From Pelagophyceae sp. CCMP2097 (Eukaryota > Sar > Pelagophyceae), in contig MU658023.1 in NCBI GenBank assembly GCA_026770575.1, forward strand, positions 1-10,606: a DNA stretch of 10,606 bases, written 5' to 3'. Shown one piece after another: positions 1 through 8,700 of this stretch. The notes beneath the pieces were generated by a model. It was not told the origin of the DNA and did not search any database. It saw only the letters and a program-made list of their open reading frames with translations. Both the position numbers and the translations under genes were made by a program. The first letter of the stretch is position 1. The number at the start of each line of letters is the position of its first letter.

Positions 1-322
1 GCGTTTTTGAACTCAGTTCTGAACTTGTTCAAAAAAAGTGAACCTCCCTTTAAATAATGAATCGACCACCTCCGAGTCAGGCCTCGAGAAAGGAGGCACG
101 CCGGTGCGGGCGTTGACAGCACTTCGCGTTTGACTTGGGGGCGGCCATCTTGACTGGACGTTCTCAACTCGTGCGTCCTCAGAGCGGATGCCCCCCCATA
201 GTAACGGCACGGTCCGGCGCGCGGTCCGCACCGACGGCATCCGAGCAGGGCTGCAGGGGGGTGTTCTTTTGCGTTCTGTGTTATCGGCGTCGCGGTGTCC
301 GGCTCTTCGCCGCGTCAGCACT
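1..322. other. Downstream flank of the glucosidase gene, no supported gene
   Basis: This stretch follows the stop codon of the minus-strand glucosidase gene and runs off the window. I see no convincing coding region. It has an A/T-richer end (about 1-60) with a short inverted repeat, TTGAAC at 7-12 and GTTCAA at 27-32, and an 8-bp inverted repeat, CGGATGCC at 185-192 with GGCATCCG at 236-243. The segment between the latter arms also repeats CGGTCCG twice. These could fold in the 3' untranslated RNA, but in G+C-rich DNA such arms also arise by chance. A minus-strand ATG in a good start context lies at 148-146 (see findings). Confidence 0.5.
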
Positions 323-3300
323 TTAGAAGACGAACGTAATCTCAAAGTCTTCCGCAATGCGCGCGCCCGGGTCGCGGACGACGAGGACGCCGTCGGCGAA
401 CGTCGTCTCGAGCGGCTTCGCAACGCCGCCGACGAAAAGCGTCGCCGATTTTGGGGCCGCCGCCTATACGCGCGTTGCGTGCGAAAATTTCTCGTGCGAA
501 ACATTCCCCCGCGTCGCTCGCGGGACGTACGAGGCCGAGGACGATGAGGCGCTCGAGTGTGTTTTCGGGCTGGAAGAGGGCCTTTTGCGAAGGCGCGACG
601 CCGAAGGCGGCGCCGGACACGGGCGCGGTGCTCCCCGAGAAGACGCCCTTGGACCACTGGAAGCGGCGGTGGACGTAGGCGCCGTCGATGAAGTGGTCCG
701 AGGCCCCGTTGTCGACGTACAGGTCGCCGTCGGCCTCGAGGGACGCCGACAAAGCGACGGTGAGCTCGTAGGGGTCACCGGCCATCGTCGCCGTCGACCG
801 CCGCAGCCGCCGCATGCGAGGGACCACCGACCCGCCGCGCTGGTAAACCTATGCCGGGGACATCAAGGCATTGCGCTCCGACGAATGAAGGTACGCACGG
901 GGATCTTGTCGATAGGCGCGTGGACGGTGTATCTGTTCGGCCCGACGTAGACGTAGGGCGCCCCATCGGCCTCGACTTGGTACCACTTGACTCCCGCGCC
1001 CGGGAAAAAGACGGAGGCGTCGGTGCGGCCCTGCTGGACGACTGGGTGGACGAGGAGGTCCTCGCCGACGAGCCACTGGTCGTCCAGCGTCAGGGCGGCG
1101 TCATCAAAAGGGTAGTGGGCAAACAGCGGCCGCATCACGGGGAAACCGTCCTTGCGCGCCTGGGCGAATCTGGTGTACCAGTACGGCAGGAGCGCGTATC
1201 TGCGCGCGATGGCGGCGCGGAGGCGCTGCGTGGTCGGCTCGCCGTAGACCCAGGGCTCGCGCCTCTTTGAGTCGTGGTGCGCGTGGCCTCGGAAGAACGG
1301 CGTGAACGCCGCCGCCTGGAGCCACCGCGTCATGAGCTCGGCGTCGGCGTCGCCGAAGAAGCCGCCGGCGTCGGCGCCGCAAAACGACAGGCCGGCGACG
1401 TTAATGCTGAGCAGCATGGCCGCAGAAATCTCGAGGTGCGACCACTTGGCCGCGTTGTCGCCCGTCCAGATGGCGCCGAAGCGCTGCGACCCGGCGAAAA
1501 ACGACCTCGAGAGCACAAACGGCCTGCCGCGCGTCTCCGCCTCGCGCAGCTGCAAACCTTCAGAGGTGGCGCGGTGGAAGTACATGCCGTACAAGTTGTG
1601 CCACTCGCGGTGCTCGACTCCGGAAAGCGACTGGACGTCCTTGGGCATGGTCACTTCTGGGCCGTTGAAGACGGACGGCTCGTTCATGTCGTTCCAAATG
1701 TATAAGTCGTGCGTCGACCCTTTATAGTTCTCCAGCGAGAAGCGCGTGGCGAACCACGCGCGCACCTTTGCGCTCGTAAAGTCCAAATAGGAAGACGACC
1801 CGGGCCAGCACCAGCCATCGTAGTCCTTCAAGCCGGAAGAGTCCTTGACGTAAAAACCTTCCTTCTCCGCCAGCGCATGGACGGGGTAGTCGGCGTCGCG
1901 CTTGATGTGCGGGTCCACGATGGTCACCATCTTGCGGCCCTGCGAGCTCAGCTTCTTCTGCATTTCGATGGGGTTCGGGAAAAGCGAGGCGTCCCAGGTA
2001 AAGTAGCGCTTGCCGTCCGTGTGCTCAATGTCCAGCCACAAAACGTCGTAGGGGATGTCCAGCCGCTCGAAATCGCCGTGGACGGTCAAGACGTCTTTTT
2101 CGTCCTTGTAGTTCCAGCGGCACTGGTGGTAGCCCAGCGCGAACATGGGAGGTAAAGCTTGCGGCCCCGTCAGCTGCGCGTACGCCGCAAACGCCTCCAG
2201 AGGCGACGCCGACGAAATTAGGAAGAGGTCCACCACGCCGCTCTCGCTCATCCAGTGCACGCCCTTTTGCTCGCCCGTCTCGACGTCGACAAACGTCTCG
2301 CTCGGATTCAGCCAAAAGGCCCCAACCGTCGGCGTGGCCATGCGCGCCGGCGACGTCGAGTGCGCCCAGACGAGCGGGATGGCGCCGTACAGCGCCATGG
2401 GGACGTCGAGGTCGTACTCGAAGACGTCTAGGTTATAAAAGCGATACGGCTCGCTGTACGCCCCCGCGGCGCCCCTAGTCGCCTTCAACGCAAACTGCGA
2501 CGCGTGCTCCGGCAGGCCAAATAAAGCCGTCGCGCCGGGGAAGTCGACCTAGGCGTGGCGTGTCTCTGCCGCTTTTCCCGGTTTGCCGAGGGGGACGCGG
2601 TCCCGCGCGTCGACGCCGACGGACCGCAGGCCCATCTTCTGCGAGTCCGTGTGGCCCGCAAACGAGTCGCCCTTTTCGTCGACGGCGCCCGTCAGCGACT
2701 GCGACTCGACGGACTCGTCCTTGTACGTTTTGACTTCTTTGGTCCCGTCGGCGAAGCGCGCCAGGCCGTCCTCCCAGTACCCCACCACCTCCAAGCATTC
2801 GGTGCCGCTCCAGGCCTGGCCGGTGGGACACTTGGCCTCTGCGGCTTGGGTGGCGCCGACGACTGACCCGTCTGCGCCGACGGAAACGGTTTGGGCGACG
2901 TCGCCTCTCTGCGAATTCTCAAAGTGTAAAAGTTGCTGCGCGTTGACGCGCGCGAGGACGTTTCCGTTTGCGGCTACAAGCTCGAGCGTGAACGGGGAGA
3001 GGCCGATTTTACAAGTCTTGCCGCCGCCAACGTCGACGGACACGGCGTCTTTGGTAACCACGGGCTCCACTTTCAACACCTCAAAGTCGTCGCGCCAGAG
3101 CACGTCGGGGGCCTCCCACCTCGCCGGCGCGCCCGACGCGTCGGTGAGGCGCACGCGCAGCACGTCGGACCCGGCGTGCGGCAGCAGTTTCAGTGAGAGC
3201 GGCACGGCCGCGTCGTTGGTTGCGCGCAGAATCATCTCAGCGCCGCCGCCTTCCAGCGCGGCCACCGTTCCCGCGTCGACGGCGTACTTCGGCGGCGGCG

Positions 3301-3430
3301 AAGCGTCTGGCATGCGGTGCCTGCGGCAAAAGCCCGTGTCGCGGCATTTTCGGAATTTCGACTGGTCGACAGCAGAGACGGGCATTCGGAACTCCGCCAG
3401 CAACGCGGCCAGGACCGCAGAGACGCGCAT
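323..3430 (-). CDS. GANAB: Glucosidase II catalytic alpha subunit (GH31 alpha-glucosidase), four exons
   Basis: By homology this enzyme removes the two inner alpha-1,3-linked glucoses from N-linked glycans in the ER lumen, feeding the calnexin/calreticulin cycle; the family works as a heterodimer with a beta subunit. Exons on the minus strand: 3430-2609, 2548-899, 848-531, 463-323, all joined in phase 0, giving 976 residues, close to animal GANAB (about 950). The start ATG at 3430-3428 has A at -3 and opens a short hydrophobic signal peptide (residues 1 to about 20), followed by the family's cysteine-containing N-terminal motif KFRKCRDTGFC. The GH31 barrel lies in exon 2: IWNDMNEPSVF carries the nucleophile Asp561, WTGDN carries the acid/base Asp638, and WLDIEH, GWCWPG and FFRGHAHHD are typical. 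Exons 3 and 4 supply the C-terminal beta domains (QRGGSVVPRMR; last exon ends EITFVF then TAA at 325-323). There is no KDEL-like tail, as expected if the beta subunit provides retention. Family assignment is very secure; the exon 1 donor is ambiguous between 2609 and 2615. Confidence 0.95.
464..530 (-). other. Intron 3 of the glucosidase gene (67 nt, GT-AG)
   Basis: Donor GTACGT at 530-525 and acceptor GTATAG ending at 464. Splicing joins RLIVLGL to AAAPKSATLF in phase 0; the resulting last exon reads GVLVVRDPGARIAEDFEITF before TAA, which resembles the end of animal GANAB proteins. The length is not a multiple of three, so retention would shift the frame and lose this ending. Confidence 0.9.
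849..898 (-). other. Intron 2 of the glucosidase gene (50 nt, GT-AG)
   Basis: Donor GTGCGT at 898-893 and acceptor CATAG ending at 849. Splicing joins KIP to VYQRGG in phase 0, matching the conserved IPV-aromatic-QRGG segment of GH31 glucosidase II. Without splicing the frame reaches a stop within the intron. Confidence 0.92.
2549..2608 (-). other. Intron 1 of the glucosidase gene (60 nt, GC-AG, or 66 nt GT-AG)
   Basis: The reading frame hits an in-frame TAG at 2551-2549, while homology resumes directly after it in the same frame, so TAG is best read as the acceptor CCTAG. With the donor GC at 2608-2607 the join gives SVGVD-VDFPG, which keeps the spacing to the conserved PEHA motif as I recall it in animal and plant homologues. 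A GT donor at 2614 would give a 66-nt intron and a protein two residues shorter. The hexamer GTCGAC flanks the intron on both sides (2614-2609 and 2548-2543). Confidence 0.75.
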
Positions 3431-3919
3431 GATACAACGGGGCCCTCGACGAGGCGATGCGACCTCTTGGTATGGCACCAGGTCCAGGCACCAACCAGCG
3501 GGCGTCCTCGACGAGCCTGAGGGCGGCCTGCCAAATTGCTACAATGTACGAGGCCGAGGAAAGTGCCGGTGAAGCGAGCGCGCGCCGTTGGGGTTTTAAA
3601 GATTCAAAGTTTTGCGCGATGCACGATTTTTGAGCAAACTTTGGGCGAGGTCAAATCTCGACGTTGGATATCATACACCGCGTATTCGGGGAACATGCAT
3701 CCGCCACCGGCAGGCGGGCGCTGATCGGCGTGCACTGTCGGCTCGCCGCACGCCGGTTCAACCCCGGCGGCGAACGCATACGACACTCCACGCGCCGACG
3801 GCCCGCTCTTCGCCGGGTCGACCCCGGCGGCGACCGACGACGCACCACGCGCCGACGGCGCGCTTTGGCGTCGTAGTTTCGACGTCGCGCGGTATGCGCG
3901 TCTGCGGGCCGCGATAGGG
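3431..3919. promoter_or_regulatory. Divergent intergenic region, probable shared promoter
   Basis: This 489-base stretch separates the start of the minus-strand glucosidase gene from the first ATG of the plus-strand unknown gene, so both promoters should lie here. A relatively A/T-rich patch at about 3590-3680 includes TTTTAAAG near 3594, which could serve as a TATA-like element in either direction, but I can assign no defined motif. The right part (3752-3868) is a tandem repeat described separately. No tRNA or additional conserved protein was found. Confidence 0.5.
3752..3868 (+). repeat. Two-copy tandem repeat of 60 and 57 bp
   Basis: Copy 1 is 3752-3811 and copy 2 is 3812-3868. Both begin GCC-GG, share ACCCCGGCGGCGA and CCACGCGCCGACGGC, and differ by a single 3-nt gap. 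Read in the frame of the downstream gene, they give two versions of a 19-20 residue unit starting AGSTPAA and containing PRADG; three of the differences are synonymous (GGT/GGG, TCA/TCG, CTC/CTT). The frame is open from a TGA at 3722-3724 through to the ATG at 3920 but holds no ATG itself. Confidence 0.8.
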
Positions 3920-5458
3920 ATGTCGGAGTCTCGCAAGCCCGAGGCGATGCCCGCATTGCGCGGCTGCGTCGGCGGCCGCTGTGGCTGCGCGGCAACGGAG
4001 CCGTCGTGGCAATGCATCCTGACGCGGCGGCGGCTCGTGCGCAGCGTCGTCGGCTCGGTGAGCCTCGGCGCGGCGGACGACGGCCGGTGGCTCCTCGATA
4101 ACGGCGAGACGGCGGCCAAGCGCGGCAACGGCCTTGGATGGGTCTGGTGCTGCGCTGCTAGGCGCCTCGAGGCCGCCGTACTCCACGCCTGGTGCACGGC
4201 GGCGCACAAGCTCAAGAGGCGCAGGGCGGCGGCGAGGGCGCAAACGCGCAGGGGCCAAAAGGTCCACGCCAAGGCGCCGGCGGCGCGGGCGGCCGAGCCC
4301 GGGCGGCCGGTGCGCATCGCGGCGCTGAACTCAGCGGCGCGCCTGCGCGCGCTCGAGGCGGGCCGCGGCCGCCTCGCCTCTGCCCTGCAGCACGGCCACG
4401 TGTGGCCCGGCGAGGCCGGCGAGGGCCTCCTCGCCGCCGTCGTCGACGACGACGCGCGGCGGCGGCGGTTCCTCGAGGACTCCCAAGGACTCATCGCCCG
4501 GCAGCGGCGGCGGCGGGCCGTGCGCCGCACGGCGCGCGCGCTCTTCTGGGTCGTCCTCTACGTCCGCTTCTTGACGAGCCACGCCGAGGCCCGGCGCCGC
4601 CGCAAGCCGGGCGCGGCGGACGCGGCGCCCAAGGACGGCGACCGGCGCGGCTGGGCCGCCGTGGACGCGCGCGATCTCGAGGGCGCGCTCGAGGCGATGC
4701 GGTTGAGCGGCGAACGCGGCGCGCTGCTGCGCTACCGCGGCATTCGGACCAAGACTGATGAAGAAGTTTTGATGCACCAAAAGTACGAAACGCTCTTCCT
4801 GGACCACGTCGACCGCGCGCGCGCGGCGCGGCGGCGAAGCGCCGCCGCGAAGGTGAAACGCGGCTACAAGGAGCGCTACGACGGTATGATGCGGCAGCAC
4901 GCCACCGACGAGGCGCGGCTCAAGGCGACGCGCGCCGCGCGCTTTGCGCGGCTCGCCGCGCCCTTCGACCGCGCCTACGGCCTCCTCGCCGCCGCCGCCG
5001 TCTACGTCGGCCGCGCGGGGCCCGCGAACGCGAAGCTGCGGCTTTGGCAGTGGCGGCGCAGCGTGGCCGTCGCCACGGGGGCGCCGACATCGCCGCGCTC
5101 GGACTCGGACTCCGAAGTCGACACCGACGCGGAGCCGGAGCGCGACGACGTCCTCGGCGACCTGGGTCGCAGATACTACGCGTTCGCCGGCGAGGCCAGG
5201 ATGCCGTCAGACGACGCCGCGCCGGAGCCGACGCGCGCAGACCCGGTTCCGGCGCCGCGCGAGACGTCCCCCTCGGCGCCGCGCGAGACTTCGCCTTTGA
5301 CGCGGAAGAGGCACGCGCGCGACCTCCTCGACCTCGCGGCGCGCGAGGCCGCCGCCGGCCTCGTCGACAAGACGATGGCCGCGCCGGAGCAGGCTGCGGC
5401 GCACCAGAGCTGGCTCTGGCGAACGACGGCGGCGGAGCGCGTCACCGCCAGCGGATAG
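3920..5458 (+). CDS. Unrecognised 512-residue basic protein, single exon
   Basis: I do not recognise this protein and give no function. The frame runs from ATG at 3920 to TAG at 5456-5458 with third codon positions nearly all G or C, which supports real coding. The product is rich in Arg and Ala. Visible features: a cysteine-rich N-terminus (CVGGRCGC, then WCC near residue 75), a short hydrophobic patch ALFWVVLYVRFL (about 207-218, too short for a sure membrane span), a probable helical, Arg/Ala-rich segment at about 285-345, an acidic Ser/Asp stretch from residue 394 (SDSDSEVDTDAEPERDD), and a tandem octapeptide APRETSPS/APRETSPL at 445-460 encoded by a 24-bp repeat (5252-5299). Codons for residues 275-291 have unusually many A/T third positions. 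The true start may lie upstream, because the same frame stays open to 3725 through a codon-sized repeat, or on an unseen 5' exon. It is divergent from the glucosidase gene and 262 bp before IFT122. Confidence 0.65.
   Translation: MSESRKPEAMPALRGCVGGRCGCAATEPSWQCILTRRRLVRSVVGSVSLGAADDGRWLLDNGETAAKRGNGLGWVWCCAARRLEAAVLHAWCTAAHKLKRRRAAARAQTRRGQKVHAKAPAARAAEPGRPVRIAALNSAARLRALEAGRGRLASALQHGHVWPGEAGEGLLAAVVDDDARRRRFLEDSQGLIARQRRRRAVRRTARALFWVVLYVRFLTSHAEARRRRKPGAADAAPKDGDRRGWAAVDARDLEGALEAMRLSGERGALLRYRGIRTKTDEEVLMHQKYETLFLDHVDRARAARRRSAAAKVKRGYKERYDGMMRQHATDEARLKATRAARFARLAAPFDRAYGLLAAAAVYVGRAGPANAKLRLWQWRRSVAVATGAPTSPRSDSDSEVDTDAEPERDDVLGDLGRRYYAFAGEARMPSDDAAPEPTRADPVPAPRETSPSAPRETSPLTRKRHARDLLDLAAREAAAGLVDKTMAAPEQAAAHQSWLWRTTAAERVTASG
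5252..5299 (+). repeat. 24-bp tandem repeat inside the unknown gene
   Basis: Two adjacent 24-bp units (5252-5275, 5276-5299) start with the identical GCGCCGCGCGAGAC and encode APRETSPS and APRETSPL. The differences sit mostly at third positions. This looks like an in-frame duplication in a disordered, Ser/Pro-rich tail. Confidence 0.85.
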
Positions 5459-5720
5459 CGCCACCGCCGGCACCCCGGGGGCATGTAGCCGTGTGGCTTT
5501 GTAACTGTTGTAAACGTTTGGTTCCCCGATTCGGCCGGGGCCCGGGCGAGTGCGCGGGTGTGTCCCCGTACGGCGTCCTCCGACTGGTCTGTTCGCCCGT
5601 CGTCGTCCTCCCAAAACCCCACGAATCACGACCCAAAACCGGTCGTGTTGAAAGTTCAGGTCAACCGCTGTTTTGTGAACGTGTCCGTCGCGCCACCCAG
5701 CGTGAGGGCGTCCGTTTGCG
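5459..5720 (+). promoter_or_regulatory. Gap between the unknown gene and IFT122 (3' end and promoter)
   Basis: This 262-base gap must hold the 3' end of the unknown gene and the IFT122 promoter. TGTAA occurs twice close together (5500-5504 and 5509-5513), about 45 bases after the stop codon. TGTAA is the known polyadenylation signal of chlorophyte green algae; whether it serves that role here is inference, since I see no TGTAA just after the other two genes. No TATA-like element stands out before the ATG at 5721. Confidence 0.35.
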
Positions 5721-8700
5721 ATGAAACCGAAGCTGCTCTGGTGCGTCCGCTGCCGGGTCCGGAGCGCCGGCCGCTGTTCTCGCGCGGAACGCCGGCCCCT
5801 TTGGCGTCTCGAATCCGTTTGCTGAAAGGCTTTGAAATGTAGGACGGACCCGGGCCTGCCGCCGCGCGGCCCGGAGAAGATCAAGGCGACGGTGTACGCC
5901 ATCGCGTTCAAGCCCGACGGCACGCAGATGGTCGTCGCCGTCTCGTCGCTCGTGCTCGTCTACCAGACCATCGACGGCGCGCCGCCGCGCCCTCCTCCTC
6001 CAGAGCCGCGGCACTTGGATCGAACGCGGAGATGAAATAGCCGCCGCTGGCTCGAGAGAGGCCCCATTTTCCCCAAAGTCCGTTTCGCGCGGTGGAACCT
6101 TCCGATTGGCGCAGGCGACTTGGTGCACCGCCTGCGCGGGCACAAGGACACTGTTTACAGCGTCGACTACTCGCGCGACGGCCAGCGCTTCGCGAGCGGC
6201 GGCGCCGACAAGACGGTCATCATCTGGAACCACAAGGGCGACGGCATCCTGAAATTCACGCACAACGAGTCGATCCAGGTACGACCCAGCCGGGCGCCGA
6301 GACGGCCCCGAGACGGCCCCGATGCCGGGGGCCTTTGAAATGGGCTTTGCGTGGTCTCAAGAGGTGCTTCCCTATCGCGTGAAACGTCACAGGTGGTCGC
6401 GTACAACCCGACGACGGAGCAGCTGGCCTCGTGCACGGCGACGGACTTTGGCATGTGGTCCAAGGAGCAAAAGTCGGTGACGAAGCACAAAGTGTATTCG
6501 AAGATTCTGTGCGCGCGCTGGAACAACGACGGCCAGTATCTGGCGCTGGGGATGTACAACGGCCAAGTCCAGATCCGAGAGAAAGGAGGCGCCGAGTACA
6601 AGGTCATCGAGAAGAACGCGCCCGTGTGGTGCTTGGCCTGGTCGCCCGCGAGAGACGACCCGTGCGACGTCGTCGCCGTGGGCTGCTGGAACCAGACCGT
6701 GTCGTTTTATCAGCTCTCCGGCGCCCAATACCTCAAGGAGAAGCGTGTGCACTTTTACCCCTGCTCGCTGGCGTACTTTGCGGGCGGCGAGTACATGGTC
6801 ATCGGCGGGTCGGACTGCCGCGCGTCTCTTTGCACACGAGAGGCCGTCCGCCTCTGCAACGTCGCCGACGCGGACGAGTGGGTCTGGTCCCTCGGCGTGC
6901 GGCCGCGGCAGCCGGCGGTGGCGGTGGGGAGTTACGGCGGGTCGATCCAGATGTGGGACATTAAATTCGAAGCGGTGTACGCCATCGAATCCGAACGCTT
7001 CGCTGTGCGTGAACACATGACGGACGTCGTGGTGCACCACATGCGCGCGGAGAAAAGAGTCCGGATCAAGTCGCGCGATTATGTCCAAAACGTGGCCATT
7101 TATAAGGACCGGTTGGCTATCCAGCTGCCGGACAGGATCAACGTCTACGAGAGACACCGGCGCGACGACCACGGCATCGACATGCACTACAAACTCCGAA
7201 AGGAACGAATCTACCTCCCGAAGAAGCCCGTGCCCCCATCGCGCAGGCCCGCCGTCGCAGGGTCGGAGGGCGGCGGCGTGGTCCAGGCGGGGCCCGGCGA
7301 CGAAGTGGCCGCGGCGCCAAAAGCGTTTTTAGGAGCGACGGCGGACCACGTCGTCCTCGCTGAAGGCCGCAAGATTCAGCTCTTTGCCTTCTCCGAGCCC
7401 AAGGAGGGCTCCGTGCCGTCGGCGCACCGACGGCCGGAAAGAGAGTGGGTTGTCGATGCCGTCGTCACCGCTTTTAAAGTCGACGGCGGGCCGGCGGGCA
7501 AGGAGGGCTTGCTCGTGGGCTTGGAGGACGGGTGCGTGCTGAAGATTTACATCGACAACGCTTTCCCTTTGGAGCTGGCTCGCACTTCTTCGGCGGTGCG
7601 CGTGGTGGCCATGTCGCGCGACCGCGACCAGCTCGCGGTGATCAACGACCGGCAGACGCTCATGGTCTACGGCGGCATGGCGACGCAGCGCGGCGCGCAG
7701 CTGCCCGAGTTTACGGCGGAGAACGCGTCTGCCGTGGCGTTTAACGACGAGTTCGACAACATGTTTTGTTTCTCGCAAGCAGACTCGAAAGAGCAGTTCG
7801 TCAGGACGGGGCCCGACCTGCCGCTGCAGCAGCACAGTATTCCGGGGCAGGTCGTCGGCTTTGTGGGCGCCAAGCTGTTTGTCGTGAACGGGGGCGGCGT
7901 GGAAGTCGTGGATCTGCCGCAGTCCGCGGCTTTGACGCAGCTCGTCGAAGCTCGGCAGTTCCGCGAGGCGTACAAGATTGCGTGCCTAGGCGTCACGGCT
8001 GCGGACTGGCGCCGTCTAGCAGACGCGGCGGCGAAATCGTTGGACTTTGAGACGGCGCGTGCGTCGTACATGCGCGTCCACGACCTTCGCCAAATCGAAC
8101 TCCTAAACTCCATGGAGCTCCGCCGCAAGCAGTCCAAGGCTTTAGATCACCAATCCGGGACCAAGGCCGGCGCCAAGGCGGCGCCCAGGGCGGCGCCGGG
8201 CGGCTCGCGAAGATCTCGAGTGGGCGACGCGCCCGCGGAGGACACCGCGGTGGGCAAGGACGCTCCCGAGCTGGAGCCCATCTTCCAGGCCGAGCTGCTG
8301 GCGTACAGCGGCAAGTACCAAGAGGCGGCAAAGGTGTACGCGCGCGCCGGGCGCGTCGAGCTGGCGATTGACCTCTTTGCTGATTTAAGGCAGTGGGAGG
8401 AGGCCAAGCTCTTTGCGGCGTCGTCGGACACAGTGGACCTGCGCGACCTCGTGCGCAGGCAGGCCGAGTGGGCCGAGGAAGTCGAGGACTGGTCCGGGGC
8501 GGCGGCGATGTACGTTGCGGCGGGCGACGCGGCGCGAGCCTGCAAGCTCCTCGGGGACCACCAGGACTCCGACGGCTGGGCGGACCAGCTCGCCGGCATC
8601 GCGCGCCAACTCGACTTGGCGGGGCCGCACAAGGACGACCTTCGTCTGTGCGCAAAAATTTTTGCCGGCGCAGGCCGCGACGACCTCGCTCGAGAGGTGC

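Noticed and set aside
527..541. A 15-bp identity, GTACGAGGCCGAGGA, with 3546-3560.
   Set aside because: It spans an exon-intron boundary at one site and the intergenic region at the other, with no further similarity outwards. With this base composition one such match in 10 kb is plausible by chance.
13..657. A 214-codon minus-strand frame across the end of the glucosidase gene.
   Set aside because: It starts from a non-ATG codon, crosses two glucosidase exons and the intron in another frame, and its Arg-rich product is typical of a shadow frame.
2549..2551. In-frame TAG in the glucosidase gene as a readthrough or reassigned stop codon, or as a sign of a pseudogene.
   Set aside because: TAG coincides with an acceptor-like CCTAG exactly where homology resumes, the 19 codons before it do not match the family, and the rest of the gene is intact with all catalytic residues. 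TAG also ends the other two plus-strand genes.
3752..3768. A tRNA T-arm look-alike: stem GCCGG/CCGGC around the loop TTCAACC.
   Set aside because: No matching acceptor stem, D-arm or anticodon arm can be found upstream, and the sequence is one copy of the tandem repeat whose second copy changes the loop to GTCGACC.
3604..4530. A 308-codon open frame on the minus strand overlapping the unknown gene.
   Set aside because: It opposes a frame with much better third-position G/C bias. It lacks a recognisable domain, and long stop-free antisense frames are expected in DNA this rich in G+C.
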